DNA of 64,000 bases from Clostridiaceae bacterium (GTDB taxonomy: Bacteria > Bacillota > Clostridia > Peptostreptococcales > T1SED10-28): NCBI GenBank assembly GCA_003554105.1, contig PWFQ01000060.1, positions 62,001-126,000 of the forward strand, written 5' to 3'. A model generated the notes under the pieces. It ran no database searches. It had not been told where the DNA came from and saw nothing but the letters and a program-made list of their open reading frames with translations. Positions 38,887 through 49,045 of this stretch are shown piece by piece. The translations under genes and the position numbers were made by a program. Within the stretch, counting starts at the first letter, position 1. The number at the start of each line of letters is the position of its first letter.

Positions 38887-40549
38887 ATTCTTCTGGTAAA
38901 AGGAGTTCCTCACCGATATAAATCGGTTCATCCTCCCCTTTTTCATTGTATTCCCGAATTTTTTCAACCATGGAGGAATCATTGTAATAACGCATTGCAA
39001 TTGCGTACAACGTATCACCTTCCACAACAACATGCACTTGTTCAGAATCAGCAGAAGGTTCTTCGGACGTCTCTTCCTCTTCAGGATCTTCGTCAGTAAT
39101 AGCTTCAGTATCCTCCTCTGTATCTTCCTGATCTTGTTCTTCATCATCGGACTCAATTTCATCGTTTTCTTCATCGATTATTCTTTCTTCATCTTGCCCA
39201 TTGTCATCAATAACAGAACCATTTATTGCCGTTTCCTGCTCCCGGCCTGTCAGGCGCTCTCTCAAACCTCGAAAAGTTGTCATAGCAGCAATAATCAGAA
39301 TCAAAGAGAGGAAAAGTATGGCAACTGCAATCAATTTGTTTCTGTTCATTTGCGCTATTCCTGTTTTCTTAAAGAATTTACCCTTTTTTTTGACCGGGGC
39401 TGAAGCTTTTGCAGTATGCTCTTTTCTATTGCTTTCCTGGAACTTGGAAAACAGCGCTTGACTTTCATTAAACCGTTCCTCCAAAATTTTCTCCCGTTCC
39501 AGCTCTTCTTCCGTTCTCTCTATTTCTTCCTCATCGGACAATAGATCATTTAAGTCTGCCGCGGTTTTCTCATGTCCGTTTCTCAGAGGACTTGGGACAA
39601 TCGGATCATCCTGAAAAACCTTTGCTTCCGATCTGCGCTCTTTTTGTAAAAAATCCTCTTTTTCCAGATGATCAATTTCACCATTCTCAGAGTTTTGATT
39701 CGAATCAATTTCTTCATCAATTTCTTCATCATTTTCTTTAGCAGGATAAGCGGCAATCTGCTTATCGCTTATAACATCCTTTGCTGCATTGACAATTTCC
39801 ACCACTTTAACCCCAAGCAGGGTTAAATTATCATGACCCTCATAGAGTAGCGCTTCCCTCAATCCTTCCTTTACCGCATCCTTTAAAGGATATTCTTTGA
39901 AGATTGATTTGAAGATCTCCTCCTGGGTTGGTTGATATACCTGATCCGTTGATAGGAAATACAGGTCGTTCTCTTTTAACTGAAAGGCTTCAGAAAAGCT
40001 CAAAACCTCTTTTACAGGGTACTCTCTACAGTAGAATCCTTTTGAATCCCGGAAGGATACTTCATGAATTTCGTCGTTTCTTTGAATAAAAAGCCCCCTG
40101 TAACCAAGTGAGAAGCCAATGAGGATGTCACGATCAATGATGATCCCGATCATTTTTGCACCTAAAGGAACTTCCTCATTTCCCTCCGGTGTGATGAAAT
40201 CCGCATCCATCTTATTGAATTTTTCCAGACCTTTTTCAAGGTGTTTTTCCAGAAGCTTCATTTTCTCATCCAATGAAAGTTCGGGATTTTCCTCAATATC
40301 CAAGTGATAACGACTAAGAGCATCGATTGCATAAAAAGCGGCTTTTTCACCAAGCTCTCCTTCTATGCTTCCCCGTGCAATTGCATAAACACTTTGCTGA
40401 AAACTGTGCCTGGTGAACTTCACTGTCGAATCCTTTTTTTGGTGCAAGTCCATGTACTGCCCGTTCAGGTAGAACTTGTCTCGATTTCCTTGGAGTACAT
40501 TGCCCTTATGACTTGCTACCGAGGCTTCAATTTTTGCAAATTCATCCAT
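38885..40549 (-). CDS. PP2C-phosphatase-like domain / TM / acidic linker / LysM protein
   Basis: N-terminal PP2C-like fold pattern ending GHDNLTLLGVKV; TM KLIAVAILFLSLILIIAAM; Asp/Glu-rich linker; C-terminal LysM VVVEGDTLYAIAMRYYNDSSMVEKIREYN...IGEELLLP. Confidence 0.75.
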   Translation of the reverse strand: MDEFAKIEASVASHKGNVLQGNRDKFYLNGQYMDLHQKKDSTVKFTRHSFQQSVYAIARGSIEGELGEKAAFYAIDALSRYHLDIEENPELSLDEKMKLLEKHLEKGLEKFNKMDADFITPEGNEEVPLGAKMIGIIIDRDILIGFSLGYRGLFIQRNDEIHEVSFRDSKGFYCREYPVKEVLSFSEAFQLKENDLYFLSTDQVYQPTQEEIFKSIFKEYPLKDAVKEGLREALLYEGHDNLTLLGVKVVEIVNAAKDVISDKQIAAYPAKENDEEIDEEIDSNQNSENGEIDHLEKEDFLQKERRSEAKVFQDDPIVPSPLRNGHEKTAADLNDLLSDEEEIERTEEELEREKILEERFNESQALFSKFQESNRKEHTAKASAPVKKKGKFFKKTGIAQMNRNKLIAVAILFLSLILIIAAMTTFRGLRERLTGREQETAINGSVIDDNGQDEERIIDEENDEIESDDEEQDQEDTEEDTEAITDEDPEEEETSEEPSADSEQVHVVVEGDTLYAIAMRYYNDSSMVEKIREYNEKGEDEPIYIGEELLLPEE

Positions 40550-40567
40550 TCCCTTCACCCTCTTTAT

Positions 40568-41212
40568 TTATTCTAGAGCTTTCTTGGCAAGCTGATCTGC
40601 CAGCTCATTATATTCATCGCCTGAATGGGCTCGAACTTTAATAAATTTGACAGGAAAGCGGTCAGCAATCTTCTCAAGATAGTATTTCCTGTAATTCATC
40701 GTCCCCTCTTGTTTTGCTTTCCATTCTCCGGTGCACCATTTGGCAATACCTTCATAGTCATGATAGATCCAAAGCTCTTTGAACTTCCCTTCATTTTTCA
40801 GGGCAAAGGCCATAGCGTATTGTGCGCCGAGAAGCTCTCCTGCAACGTTTCGCATATGTGCCAAATCCTCACGGTCTCCTTTTTTTGAAAAGTGAAGCTC
40901 TTTACCGTTTATGATTAGAACAACACCACAACTATACTCCATTTTCTCCTTATTGAAACTGCCATCAACGTAGGCTTTAAGAATATTTCTCTCTCTATTA
41001 GTATGTTTCGACATAGTCGGAGTTTTTTCCTTTTTCATCGCTGATTTTTTCTCGGAATTATTGGAAAAATATGCTTTTGCTTCCTCAAGTGTTACAAACC
41101 CTTTATATTCTGCATTAGGGAATCTTTTTATTTGTTCTTCACATTCCTTCCAAGTGGTATAAATTCCCGGAACCATTCCAACTTTTACAGCATAATAGTT
41201 TTTCTTTGCCAT
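40568..41212 (-). CDS. Ribonuclease H family protein with N-terminal viroplasmin-like domain
   Basis: YYAVKVGMVPGIYTTWKECEEQIKRFPNAEYKGF domain then AYVDGSFNKE...KVRAHSGDEYNELADQLAKKAL. Confidence 0.92.
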   Translation of the reverse strand: MAKKNYYAVKVGMVPGIYTTWKECEEQIKRFPNAEYKGFVTLEEAKAYFSNNSEKKSAMKKEKTPTMSKHTNRERNILKAYVDGSFNKEKMEYSCGVVLIINGKELHFSKKGDREDLAHMRNVAGELLGAQYAMAFALKNEGKFKELWIYHDYEGIAKWCTGEWKAKQEGTMNYRKYYLEKIADRFPVKFIKVRAHSGDEYNELADQLAKKALE

Positions 41213-41216
41213 CTTC

Positions 41217-42812
41217 TCACCTGCTTTTCAACAGTTCTTGTGCTACTCTGACTCCATCCACCGCTGCAGACATAATGCCTCCCGCATAACCGGCTCCTTC
41301 TCCTGCTGGATAGAGTCCTTTTATCGACGACCGGAAGTTCTCATTCCGTTTTATCCGAACGGGGGAGCTGCTTCGTGTTTCCACGCCTGTCAGGATACTG
41401 TCAGCATCTGCAAAACCCTTTAGTTTATGATCCATATGAGGTAAAGCCTCTTCAATTGCTTTAGACACATATTCCGGGAGAATCCTTCGAAGATTTGTGC
41501 CTTTCACTCCCGGAAGATAAGAAGGCTGGACTTTGCCAATTTCAGAGGTTTCCTGATTTAATAGAAAGTCTTCAACTCTTTGAACTGGAGCATAGTAATT
41601 TTTTCCTCCCAGTTCAAACGCCTTTTGTTCCAATTCTCGCTGAAGCTGAAATCCCGCAAGAGGATGCTCCCCGGGAAAATCCCTTGGATCAATTCCAACA
41701 AGTAAAGCTGCGTTTGCATTGACCTCATTTCTTTTATAACGACTCATCCCATTGGTGACTAAACGATTCGCTTCCGAAGAAGCTCCGATGACTTCTCCTC
41801 CCGGACACATACAGAATGTATACACCCCGCGACCGTTCCTGCATCGATGCGACAATTTATAATCAGAAGCTCCCAACTTCGGATTTCCGGCATATTTCCC
41901 ATACTGGACTTTGTCAATTTCTTTTTGCAGATGTTCAATCCTGACGCCAAGGGAAAACGGTTTTTGCTCCATGAAAACTCCCCGCTCATGAAGCATTTCT
42001 AGGGTATCTCTTGCGCTATGGCCTAGAGCAAGTATAATTTGATCACTTCTGATTTCATAATCATCATTTACAATCAATCCTCTAACTTCATGATCCTCAA
42101 TGATGAGATTCGTTAATTTATGCTGAAATCGCACCTCCCCCCCCAAGGAAACAATCTTTTCCCGTAAATTTCTTACAACAATCTTAAGAATGTCCGTGCC
42201 AATATGGGGTTTGTTAAGATAGAGGATTTCCCTCGGTGCCCCTGCATTCAAGAGTTCTTTCAACACAAATCCGCATCGGGTATCATTAATCTGAGTGGTC
42301 AGTTTTCCATCAGAGAAGGTTCCCGCTCCCCCTTCACCAAATTGTACATTGGATTCCTCATCAAGCTTCCCGGTAATCCAAAACTTGTCCACATCGACAG
42401 CACGCTCATCAACCCTCTTTCCTCTTTCCAAAAGAATAGGGTTTTTACCCCCAAGTGCCAAAATCAATGTGGCAAACAAACCTGCAGGTCCAGAGCCCAC
42501 TACAACAGGCCGTTGATCCTCCGCTATACTGCCAACAGGGAATTCGATCTCATCAGTACCTTGGTTCTCACTGATTTTTTTTAGCTGAATTCTTTTCTTT
42601 CCTGCCATTTGACGATAGGTTTTTTCTTCATTTTTTACTTTTACGTCAAAACTATAGACAAATAAGATTTTGTTCTTTCTTGCATCGAGGGATTTCCTGT
42701 GAATTTGAAAGTCAAGCAGTTCCTCCTCTTTTAGATTAAGAGCGTAACATATTTCTTTTTTCAGATCTTCCTTCTTACGAAGATCAACTGTAATATTTGA
42801 TAAGCGCAGCAT
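41217..42812 (-). CDS. FAD-dependent oxidoreductase
   Basis: VVVGSGPAGLFATLILA, EGGAGTFSDGKLTTQ, GRGVYTFCMCPGGEV, YPAGEGAGYAGGIMSAAVDG. Confidence 0.9.
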   Translation of the reverse strand: MLRLSNITVDLRKKEDLKKEICYALNLKEEELLDFQIHRKSLDARKNKILFVYSFDVKVKNEEKTYRQMAGKKRIQLKKISENQGTDEIEFPVGSIAEDQRPVVVGSGPAGLFATLILALGGKNPILLERGKRVDERAVDVDKFWITGKLDEESNVQFGEGGAGTFSDGKLTTQINDTRCGFVLKELLNAGAPREILYLNKPHIGTDILKIVVRNLREKIVSLGGEVRFQHKLTNLIIEDHEVRGLIVNDDYEIRSDQIILALGHSARDTLEMLHERGVFMEQKPFSLGVRIEHLQKEIDKVQYGKYAGNPKLGASDYKLSHRCRNGRGVYTFCMCPGGEVIGASSEANRLVTNGMSRYKRNEVNANAALLVGIDPRDFPGEHPLAGFQLQRELEQKAFELGGKNYYAPVQRVEDFLLNQETSEIGKVQPSYLPGVKGTNLRRILPEYVSKAIEEALPHMDHKLKGFADADSILTGVETRSSSPVRIKRNENFRSSIKGLYPAGEGAGYAGGIMSAAVDGVRVAQELLKSR

Positions 42813-42962
42813 AATTCACCTCGGTTTGATTTCATAGTTTCCTCAATATTATACACCATGAAGAACATTCTTTACACTATATTCCTCCATCTATTTAGAT
42901 TCTTTCCCTGATCTTCAAAACTATGATAAAATGATGGATACGAAGAAGTTAGGAGGGACATC

Positions 42963-44753
42963 ATGCAAGAGTCATTACTGCCCGTTAAAAAGCATGAAGC
43001 TATAGCAAGAGGATGGGAACAGCTTGATTTTATCATCATAACCGGGGATGCCTATGTGGATCACCCTTCATTTGGCACTGCAATTATTTCCCGCTTTTTG
43101 GAGGCGGGAGGGTATCGTGTAGGCATTATAGCTCAACCTGACTGGAAATCAGATGTTGATTTTCAAGAGTTCGGAAAGCCAAAATACGCTTTCTTTGTCA
43201 CTGCCGGCAATGTGGATTCAATGGTGAACCACTATACCGCATCAAAAAAAAGAAGGAGAAAGGATGTCTATTCTCCCGGCGGCAAAGGATTTCAAAGACC
43301 GGATCGTGCAACAATTGTATACACCAATCGATTAAAAGGAATCTATAAAGATACGCCGATCATTCTTGGGGGCATTGAAGCAAGCCTTCGACGACTGGCC
43401 CACTATGACTATTGGGATAACACAGTTCGCAGGTCTCTCCTGCTGGATGCTAAGGCCGATATGATCGTATACGGAATGGGGGAAAAAACTGTTCTGGAAG
43501 TTGCCGAATCTTTGGAGGCGGGTATACCAATGGAACACCTCACCTATCTGAGAGGAACTGTTGTGAAATCAACTTCTCTTGACTCCGTCAGTGATTACAT
43601 TCTTTTGCCTTCTTTTCATGCTATTAGTGAAAGCAAGGAGTTATATGGGAAGAGTTTTATGAGTCAGTATCAAAACACGGATTCGATTAACGGTAAAACC
43701 CTTGTTGAAGCCTACGATGATGTCTATATTGTTCAAAATCCTCCCCGGGAAACCTTATCTCAGGAAGAGTTTGACCAGATCTACCGACTCCCTTTTACAA
43801 GAAAGGCGCACCCTGAATATGATGAATCGGGAGGGATTCCTGCCCTATCAGAAGTCAAATTCAGCATTATCAGCAACCGAGGATGTTTCGGCGGCTGCAG
43901 CTTCTGTGCCCTGACCTTCCATCAAGGCAGAAAAGTTCAGTCCCGAAGCAAAGAGAGCATCCTTGATGAAGGACGTTTGATTACTAAAATGAATGATTTC
44001 AAAGGGTATATTCACGATGTAGGCGGTCCCACAGCAAACTTTCAGGCACCGGCCTGCAAACATCAGGAAAAATATGGAGTCTGCAAAACCAAGCAATGTT
44101 TGCATCCTTCTCCCTGCAGGGAGCTGAGGGTTGGTCATCAGGAGTACCTGAATACTCTAAGAGCATTACGCTCTCTCCCCGAAGTGAAGAAAGTATTCAT
44201 TCGTTCAGGGATTCGTTATGATTACCTCATGTATGATGAAAACCGGACTTTTTTCAGAGAATTAATCCGCCATCATATCAGCGGACAATTGAAAGTTGCG
44301 CCGGAGCATGTTTCTCAGTCTGTTCTGGAAAAAATGGGAAAACCGAAGTTTTCTGTTTATCAACAATTTAAAAACGAATATGAGCGGGAAAATATACGGG
44401 CCGGTAAAGACCAGTATCTCGTACCGTATTTTATTTCCGGCCATCCCGGTTCCAGCCTGGAAGATGCAATTGAGTTAGCGGAGTATATCAGAGATCTCGG
44501 CTATATGCCTGAACAGGTACAGGATTTTTATCCAACACCGGGAACTCTCTCCACCTGCATGTACTACACGGGGATTGATCCAAGAAACCAAACCGAAGTT
44601 CATGTCCCGAAGAGTCCTGAGGAAAAAGCCATGCAAAGGGCTTTGATTCAGTTTCGAAATCCAAAAAATCGTCATCTGGTTCGTAAAGCACTCTTAAAAG
44701 CAAATCGTCCTGACCTGATTGGAAAACATGGAAAAGCACTGATTCCCGAATAA
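42963..44753 (+). CDS. YgiQ-family radical SAM protein
   Basis: ITGDAYVDHPSFG, RGCFGGCSFCALTFHQGR radical SAM CxxxCxxC, FYPTPGTLSTCMYYTGIDP. Confidence 0.93.
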   Translation: MQESLLPVKKHEAIARGWEQLDFIIITGDAYVDHPSFGTAIISRFLEAGGYRVGIIAQPDWKSDVDFQEFGKPKYAFFVTAGNVDSMVNHYTASKKRRRKDVYSPGGKGFQRPDRATIVYTNRLKGIYKDTPIILGGIEASLRRLAHYDYWDNTVRRSLLLDAKADMIVYGMGEKTVLEVAESLEAGIPMEHLTYLRGTVVKSTSLDSVSDYILLPSFHAISESKELYGKSFMSQYQNTDSINGKTLVEAYDDVYIVQNPPRETLSQEEFDQIYRLPFTRKAHPEYDESGGIPALSEVKFSIISNRGCFGGCSFCALTFHQGRKVQSRSKESILDEGRLITKMNDFKGYIHDVGGPTANFQAPACKHQEKYGVCKTKQCLHPSPCRELRVGHQEYLNTLRALRSLPEVKKVFIRSGIRYDYLMYDENRTFFRELIRHHISGQLKVAPEHVSQSVLEKMGKPKFSVYQQFKNEYERENIRAGKDQYLVPYFISGHPGSSLEDAIELAEYIRDLGYMPEQVQDFYPTPGTLSTCMYYTGIDPRNQTEVHVPKSPEEKAMQRALIQFRNPKNRHLVRKALLKANRPDLIGKHGKALIPE

Positions 44754-44756
44754 GAA

Positions 44757-44790
44757 AAGGATCCTACGGAGAGTAGGATCCTCTTTTGAT
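44757..44790. terminator. Bidirectional terminator
   Basis: aaggatcctacggagagtaggatcctctttt. Confidence 0.85.
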
Positions 44791-44791
44791 T

Positions 44792-45649
44792 TTAGAAAAA
44801 ACCCTCCATAAAAGACTTGGCATTATCAGGATTAAGGTCTCTTTTTACAAGGGAAGGCTGATCTTTCAAATACTCGATTCCTTCCAGAAAAGAAGGTTTC
44901 TCTTTCTTATAGATGACACCGATGGGAATTCCGTCATCATATTCCTGAGATTTTTGAAAAGCGGCGATTTTATCCGTTGGATCATAATCGTCATCCAATT
45001 TATAAGTATTCTCTTTATACCATTTAAAGGTATTAATTTTGTTAAAGACAACGCATGGCTGAAAGATGTCGACCAAAGCATATCCCTTGTGCTGAATGGC
45101 TTCCTTCATGATCTTAACCATGTGTTCCTTGTCACCCATAAACGTACGGGCAACAAAGCTGCAATCAAGAGAAATGGCAAGTGCAATTGGGTTGAAAGGC
45201 TCAAGCTGGACTCCTTCGGTTTGTATCCCTGTGACATGACCCTGTCGTGTGGTCGGAGAAGCCTGACCTTTTGTTAAACCGTAAATTTGATTATCATGGA
45301 CAAAATGAGTGATGTCCGGATTCCTTCTGATATTATGAATCAAATGGTTTCCGCCCTCACCATAAGAGTCTCCGTCACCGGAATGAATAATCACTGTAAG
45401 ATCGGGATTAGCAACCTTAATTCCCAATGCAGGTGGTATAGATCGTCCGTGTAATCCGTTAAAACCATTAGCATTTATATAATGCGGAAGCTTTGCTGCC
45501 TGACCGATACCTGAGCAGACAACAACTTCATGGGGGTCTTTCTCCAGCTGGTCAAGGGCTTCTTTTATTCCCTCCAGCAATCCGTGATTTCCGCAACCGG
45601 GGCACCACGCTTTTTCTTCCTGACAATGAAAAGGGTTTTGTCGATCCAT
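44792..45649 (-). CDS. 2-oxoacid:ferredoxin oxidoreductase, beta subunit
   Basis: WCPGCGNHGLLEGIKEAL, GDGDSYGEGGNHLIHNIRRN TPP motif. Confidence 0.92.
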   Translation of the reverse strand: MDRQNPFHCQEEKAWCPGCGNHGLLEGIKEALDQLEKDPHEVVVCSGIGQAAKLPHYINANGFNGLHGRSIPPALGIKVANPDLTVIIHSGDGDSYGEGGNHLIHNIRRNPDITHFVHDNQIYGLTKGQASPTTRQGHVTGIQTEGVQLEPFNPIALAISLDCSFVARTFMGDKEHMVKIMKEAIQHKGYALVDIFQPCVVFNKINTFKWYKENTYKLDDDYDPTDKIAAFQKSQEYDDGIPIGVIYKKEKPSFLEGIEYLKDQPSLVKRDLNPDNAKSFMEGFF

Positions 45650-47337
45650 CAGATTACCTCCTTTACTCGAGCAATAACTTCTTCTAAATCAATTTGTCTT
45701 CCGTCAAACTTCAAAATTGACTCATCAAAGGATATACCGGTCTCCTGACGAATCAGTTTCGCCAGTTGACCCGTGTAGTTCTGTTCAACATTGATGGTTT
45801 TTTTCGCGTATTTCCGTTTTTCATTAAACGCTTTACGGGGTAATGGATACAAATCTCCAAAACTAAGGGCTCCTACAGAAACACCTTCATGATTTAGAGT
45901 TTCTACAGCCTCCTTTAATACACCGTAAGTGCTTCCCCACCCAACAAGAAGGGTTTCGGGTTCTTCGCTTCCCATGTACCATGGTTCTTCAACTTCTTTT
46001 TCCAACATACTCAACTTTGACATTCTTTTTTCCACCATTTTTACTCTGACTTCCGCAGACTCGGTAATATTGCCATTTTCATCATGCTCATCACTATCCG
46101 AAAGAACCGTCTGTCCTTTAACCATTCCGGGAACAATTCTTGGAGAGATACCGTCTTCCGTAAATTGATAGCGTTTATACTCTCCTACATCATACCCTTC
46201 ACCATTATCCAGGTTTCTTTCAATGGCCACTTTATCAAAATTGTAAGGATTGATGGTTTGATTTGCATCAGCCAGATATTGATCATTAAGAATGATGACC
46301 AGAACCTGATATTTTTCAGCGAGATTAAATGCTTTCGCAGTTTTATAAAAGGCTTCTTCAGCATTCCGTATAACGGTAATCATACGGGGAATTTCTCCAT
46401 GGGAAGCTGTAAGAATAAAGCTTAAGTCACTTTGTTCCGTTCTGGTGGGAAATCCGGTTGCAGGGCCGGGTCTTTGAACATTCGCAACCACCAATGGAGT
46501 TTCTGTAATTCCTGCAAGACCTAATGCTTCGGTCATAAGAGAGAAGCCCCCTCCCGAAGTCCCGGTCATTGATCGTATTCCTGCATATGAAGCCCCTATT
46601 GCCATATTGATGGCTGCAATTTCGTCCTCCGCCTGCTCAACAACAATCTTTGCTTCCCTCTGATTTGAGGCAAGAAAATTCATAATGCTGGTGGAAGGAG
46701 TCATAGGATATGCGCTGTAAAAGCTCACTCCTGCCGCCATAGCTCCAAGGGCAATTCCCTGGTTAGCGTTGATTAAAATCTTCTGTTCCTGCTCTTCGGG
46801 TTTTGCAATAGAGAAATGATCCATGTTTATTTCATAACCCTGAAGGATGGCTTTATGATTTACTTCAAGTATTTCATCCTTAAAATATTTACCTAAAACT
46901 TTTTTGCCGATTTTGAGATCCAAATCATAAATCCTGATTAATGCACCTAGGAATACTGTGGTAAACACTTTTGGATTTCCAACCTCTTTTGCCCCCTTTT
47001 TTACAGGAAGATAAATAACTTTCCGGTGAGCCTCTCCAATCCTTTCCCGCAGATCCTCATCGGCAAAAATGATTCCATCCTCAGTTAAACGATCCTGATG
47101 TTCTTTTACTGTGATTTCATCAAAGGCAACAAGGAAATCCAAAGTCGATTTATGACAGTAGACAGGCTTTGTACTGAACCGGATTTGGATAAAATTGTGC
47201 CCTCCCCGAATCCTGGACATATAGTCCTTGTTGGAAAAGATTGAGTAGCTGCACCTTTGCAGTACTTTTTCCAGCAACGTTCCAAGAGTATCAATCCCCT
47301 GACCTGCTGATCCGCCAATCAATAAATTATAATCCAT
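45649..47337 (-). CDS. 2-oxoacid:acceptor oxidoreductase, fused gamma-alpha subunit
   Basis: GGSAGQGIDTLG gamma domain; YPMTPSTSIMNFLA, EDEIAAINMAIGASYAG alpha domain; 1-nt overlap with beta subunit. Confidence 0.92.
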   Translation of the reverse strand: MDYNLLIGGSAGQGIDTLGTLLEKVLQRCSYSIFSNKDYMSRIRGGHNFIQIRFSTKPVYCHKSTLDFLVAFDEITVKEHQDRLTEDGIIFADEDLRERIGEAHRKVIYLPVKKGAKEVGNPKVFTTVFLGALIRIYDLDLKIGKKVLGKYFKDEILEVNHKAILQGYEINMDHFSIAKPEEQEQKILINANQGIALGAMAAGVSFYSAYPMTPSTSIMNFLASNQREAKIVVEQAEDEIAAINMAIGASYAGIRSMTGTSGGGFSLMTEALGLAGITETPLVVANVQRPGPATGFPTRTEQSDLSFILTASHGEIPRMITVIRNAEEAFYKTAKAFNLAEKYQVLVIILNDQYLADANQTINPYNFDKVAIERNLDNGEGYDVGEYKRYQFTEDGISPRIVPGMVKGQTVLSDSDEHDENGNITESAEVRVKMVEKRMSKLSMLEKEVEEPWYMGSEEPETLLVGWGSTYGVLKEAVETLNHEGVSVGALSFGDLYPLPRKAFNEKRKYAKKTINVEQNYTGQLAKLIRQETGISFDESILKFDGRQIDLEEVIARVKEVI

Positions 47338-47376
47338 AGAAACACTCCTCTCCTTCTTTCAATAATTTATGTTCAT

Positions 47377-48120
47377 TTATAGATTCATCCTTCGAAAAAC
47401 TTCTCCGATCGATCCTTGTATCACAAGGTCGGCTTTCTGATCGTATAACGTTGTTTCTTTATTGATGATAACCATATCCGATCCCCGGAAAAACTCGATG
47501 AAACCTGCTGCGGGATAAACAACTAAGGATGTCCCTCCAATAATCAAAGTGTCTGCATTAGAAATAGCATTAATGGCTTTGTCAATCACTTTGATATCAA
47601 GAGGTTCTTCATAAAGAGTCACATCCGGTCTAACCATTTTACCACAGACATTGCAGATTGGAACGTTATTATCCTCAAGAATTTTTTCCAGATGGTATTC
47701 TTTTTTACACTCTGTACAATAATTCCGATAAATCGATCCATGAAGTTCCAAAACGTATTTGCTGCCTGCCTTTTGATGAAGACCATCGATATTCTGTGTG
47801 ATAATTGCCTTTAACTTCCCTGCCTTTTCCAGCTTTGCTAATCCATAGTGAGTTTCATTGGGTAAAGCATCGGGATGAATAAGATTTTGTCGGTAGTATT
47901 GAAAAAATACTTCAGGTTTTTTCCGAAAAAAACTTCGACTTAGAAGAATTTCAGGTGATAAGCCTTTTTCATTCCACTGATTGTAAAGTCCATTTCTTTT
48001 GCTTCGAAAATCAGGAATGTTACTTTCTGTTGATGTTCCTGCACCTCCAAAAAAAACAATTCGATTCGAGCGGAGAATGATTTCATTTAATTGATCAATT
48101 TTTTCCTGGGGAATCTTCAT
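47377..48120 (-). CDS. cobB: NAD-dependent protein deacylase (sirtuin)
   Basis: GAGTSTESNIPDFRS, ITQNIDGLHQKAG, CxxC zinc pairs; start MKIPQEK after aaggaggtga. Confidence 0.93.
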   Translation of the reverse strand: MKIPQEKIDQLNEIILRSNRIVFFGGAGTSTESNIPDFRSKRNGLYNQWNEKGLSPEILLSRSFFRKKPEVFFQYYRQNLIHPDALPNETHYGLAKLEKAGKLKAIITQNIDGLHQKAGSKYVLELHGSIYRNYCTECKKEYHLEKILEDNNVPICNVCGKMVRPDVTLYEEPLDIKVIDKAINAISNADTLIIGGTSLVVYPAAGFIEFFRGSDMVIINKETTLYDQKADLVIQGSIGEVFRRMNL

Positions 48121-48185
48121 CGTAGTCACCTCCTTCTTGTACATGTACCCTATTTGGTAATCATTTTAACGGGAAAAATTAAAAA

Positions 48186-48216
48186 ACCGACACCTTTGAT
48201 CAATCAAAGATGCCGG
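48186..48216 (-). terminator. Hairpin terminator downstream of pgeF
   Basis: ccgacacctttgatcaatcaaagatgccggg inverted repeat. Confidence 0.65.
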
Positions 48217-48229
48217 GTAGGCCGATTAA

Positions 48230-49045
48230 CTATTTTAATGCAATAAGCCCGGCGAGAGTCCCTCTCAAATTCCCTTGAACACGATGACTGTAAAACTCAT
48301 CAGAGTTGCATTTTGTGCACCGATGAGTCTTAACGACATTGTTTCCAGGCACTCCCGCCTCTATTAATTGCTGTTTGTTTAGTCCCCAAAGGTCAAGAAG
48401 ATACTTCCCCTCACTCAATGGTTTAATATATTCACTTAATCCTTTCAGCTTGTTATAAAATAAAATAGCAACATCCTCACCTATTTCATAGCAACACGGA
48501 CCGATTGACGGTCCGATTCCTGCAACAACATGCCTTGGATTAGTTGAAAATTCTTCATTCATTTTATGAACCATTTTCTTCCCAATAGAATTCAGTGTGC
48601 CTTTCCATCCGGAATGGGCAATTCCTATGGCCTTATTCTCCGGGTCAAAAAAGAAAAGAGGGACACAATCTGCATGATGGGTAACTAAGCCGATCCCGCG
48701 CTCATTTGTAACCAAACCATCAATTGATGAATAGTCTTGCCTTGTAACAATACCTTTCCCCCGGTCTATGCTGCTTACCCTTTTGATCTGATCGCTATGG
48801 GTTTGGTCGCTCAAAACCAGATCATCAGGTGTCAAATCGAAAACCGAAGCAAACCGGTGATAATTTTCCAGCACAAGATCGTCATGATCCCGGGAATTGA
48901 TTCCGAGGTTCATTGTTCCGTATGGTCCCTTGCTTACTCCTCCAAACCGAGTACTGAACCCATGGGATACAAGCGATTGAGGAAAATGAGAAAACTGATA
49001 ATAAACGATTTCCTTATAAACTGTTCTGATCATTTTTTCTTCCAT
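48230..49045 (-). CDS. pgeF: PgeF/YfiH family multi-copper polyphenol oxidase-like (purine nucleoside phosphorylase)
   Basis: HGFSTRFGGVSKGPYGTMNLG, THHADCVPLFF, AHSGWKGTLNSI, THRCTKCN...FYSHR; start MEEKMIRT after gggaggag. Confidence 0.92.
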   Translation of the reverse strand: MEEKMIRTVYKEIVYYQFSHFPQSLVSHGFSTRFGGVSKGPYGTMNLGINSRDHDDLVLENYHRFASVFDLTPDDLVLSDQTHSDQIKRVSSIDRGKGIVTRQDYSSIDGLVTNERGIGLVTHHADCVPLFFFDPENKAIGIAHSGWKGTLNSIGKKMVHKMNEEFSTNPRHVVAGIGPSIGPCCYEIGEDVAILFYNKLKGLSEYIKPLSEGKYLLDLWGLNKQQLIEAGVPGNNVVKTHRCTKCNSDEFYSHRVQGNLRGTLAGLIALK

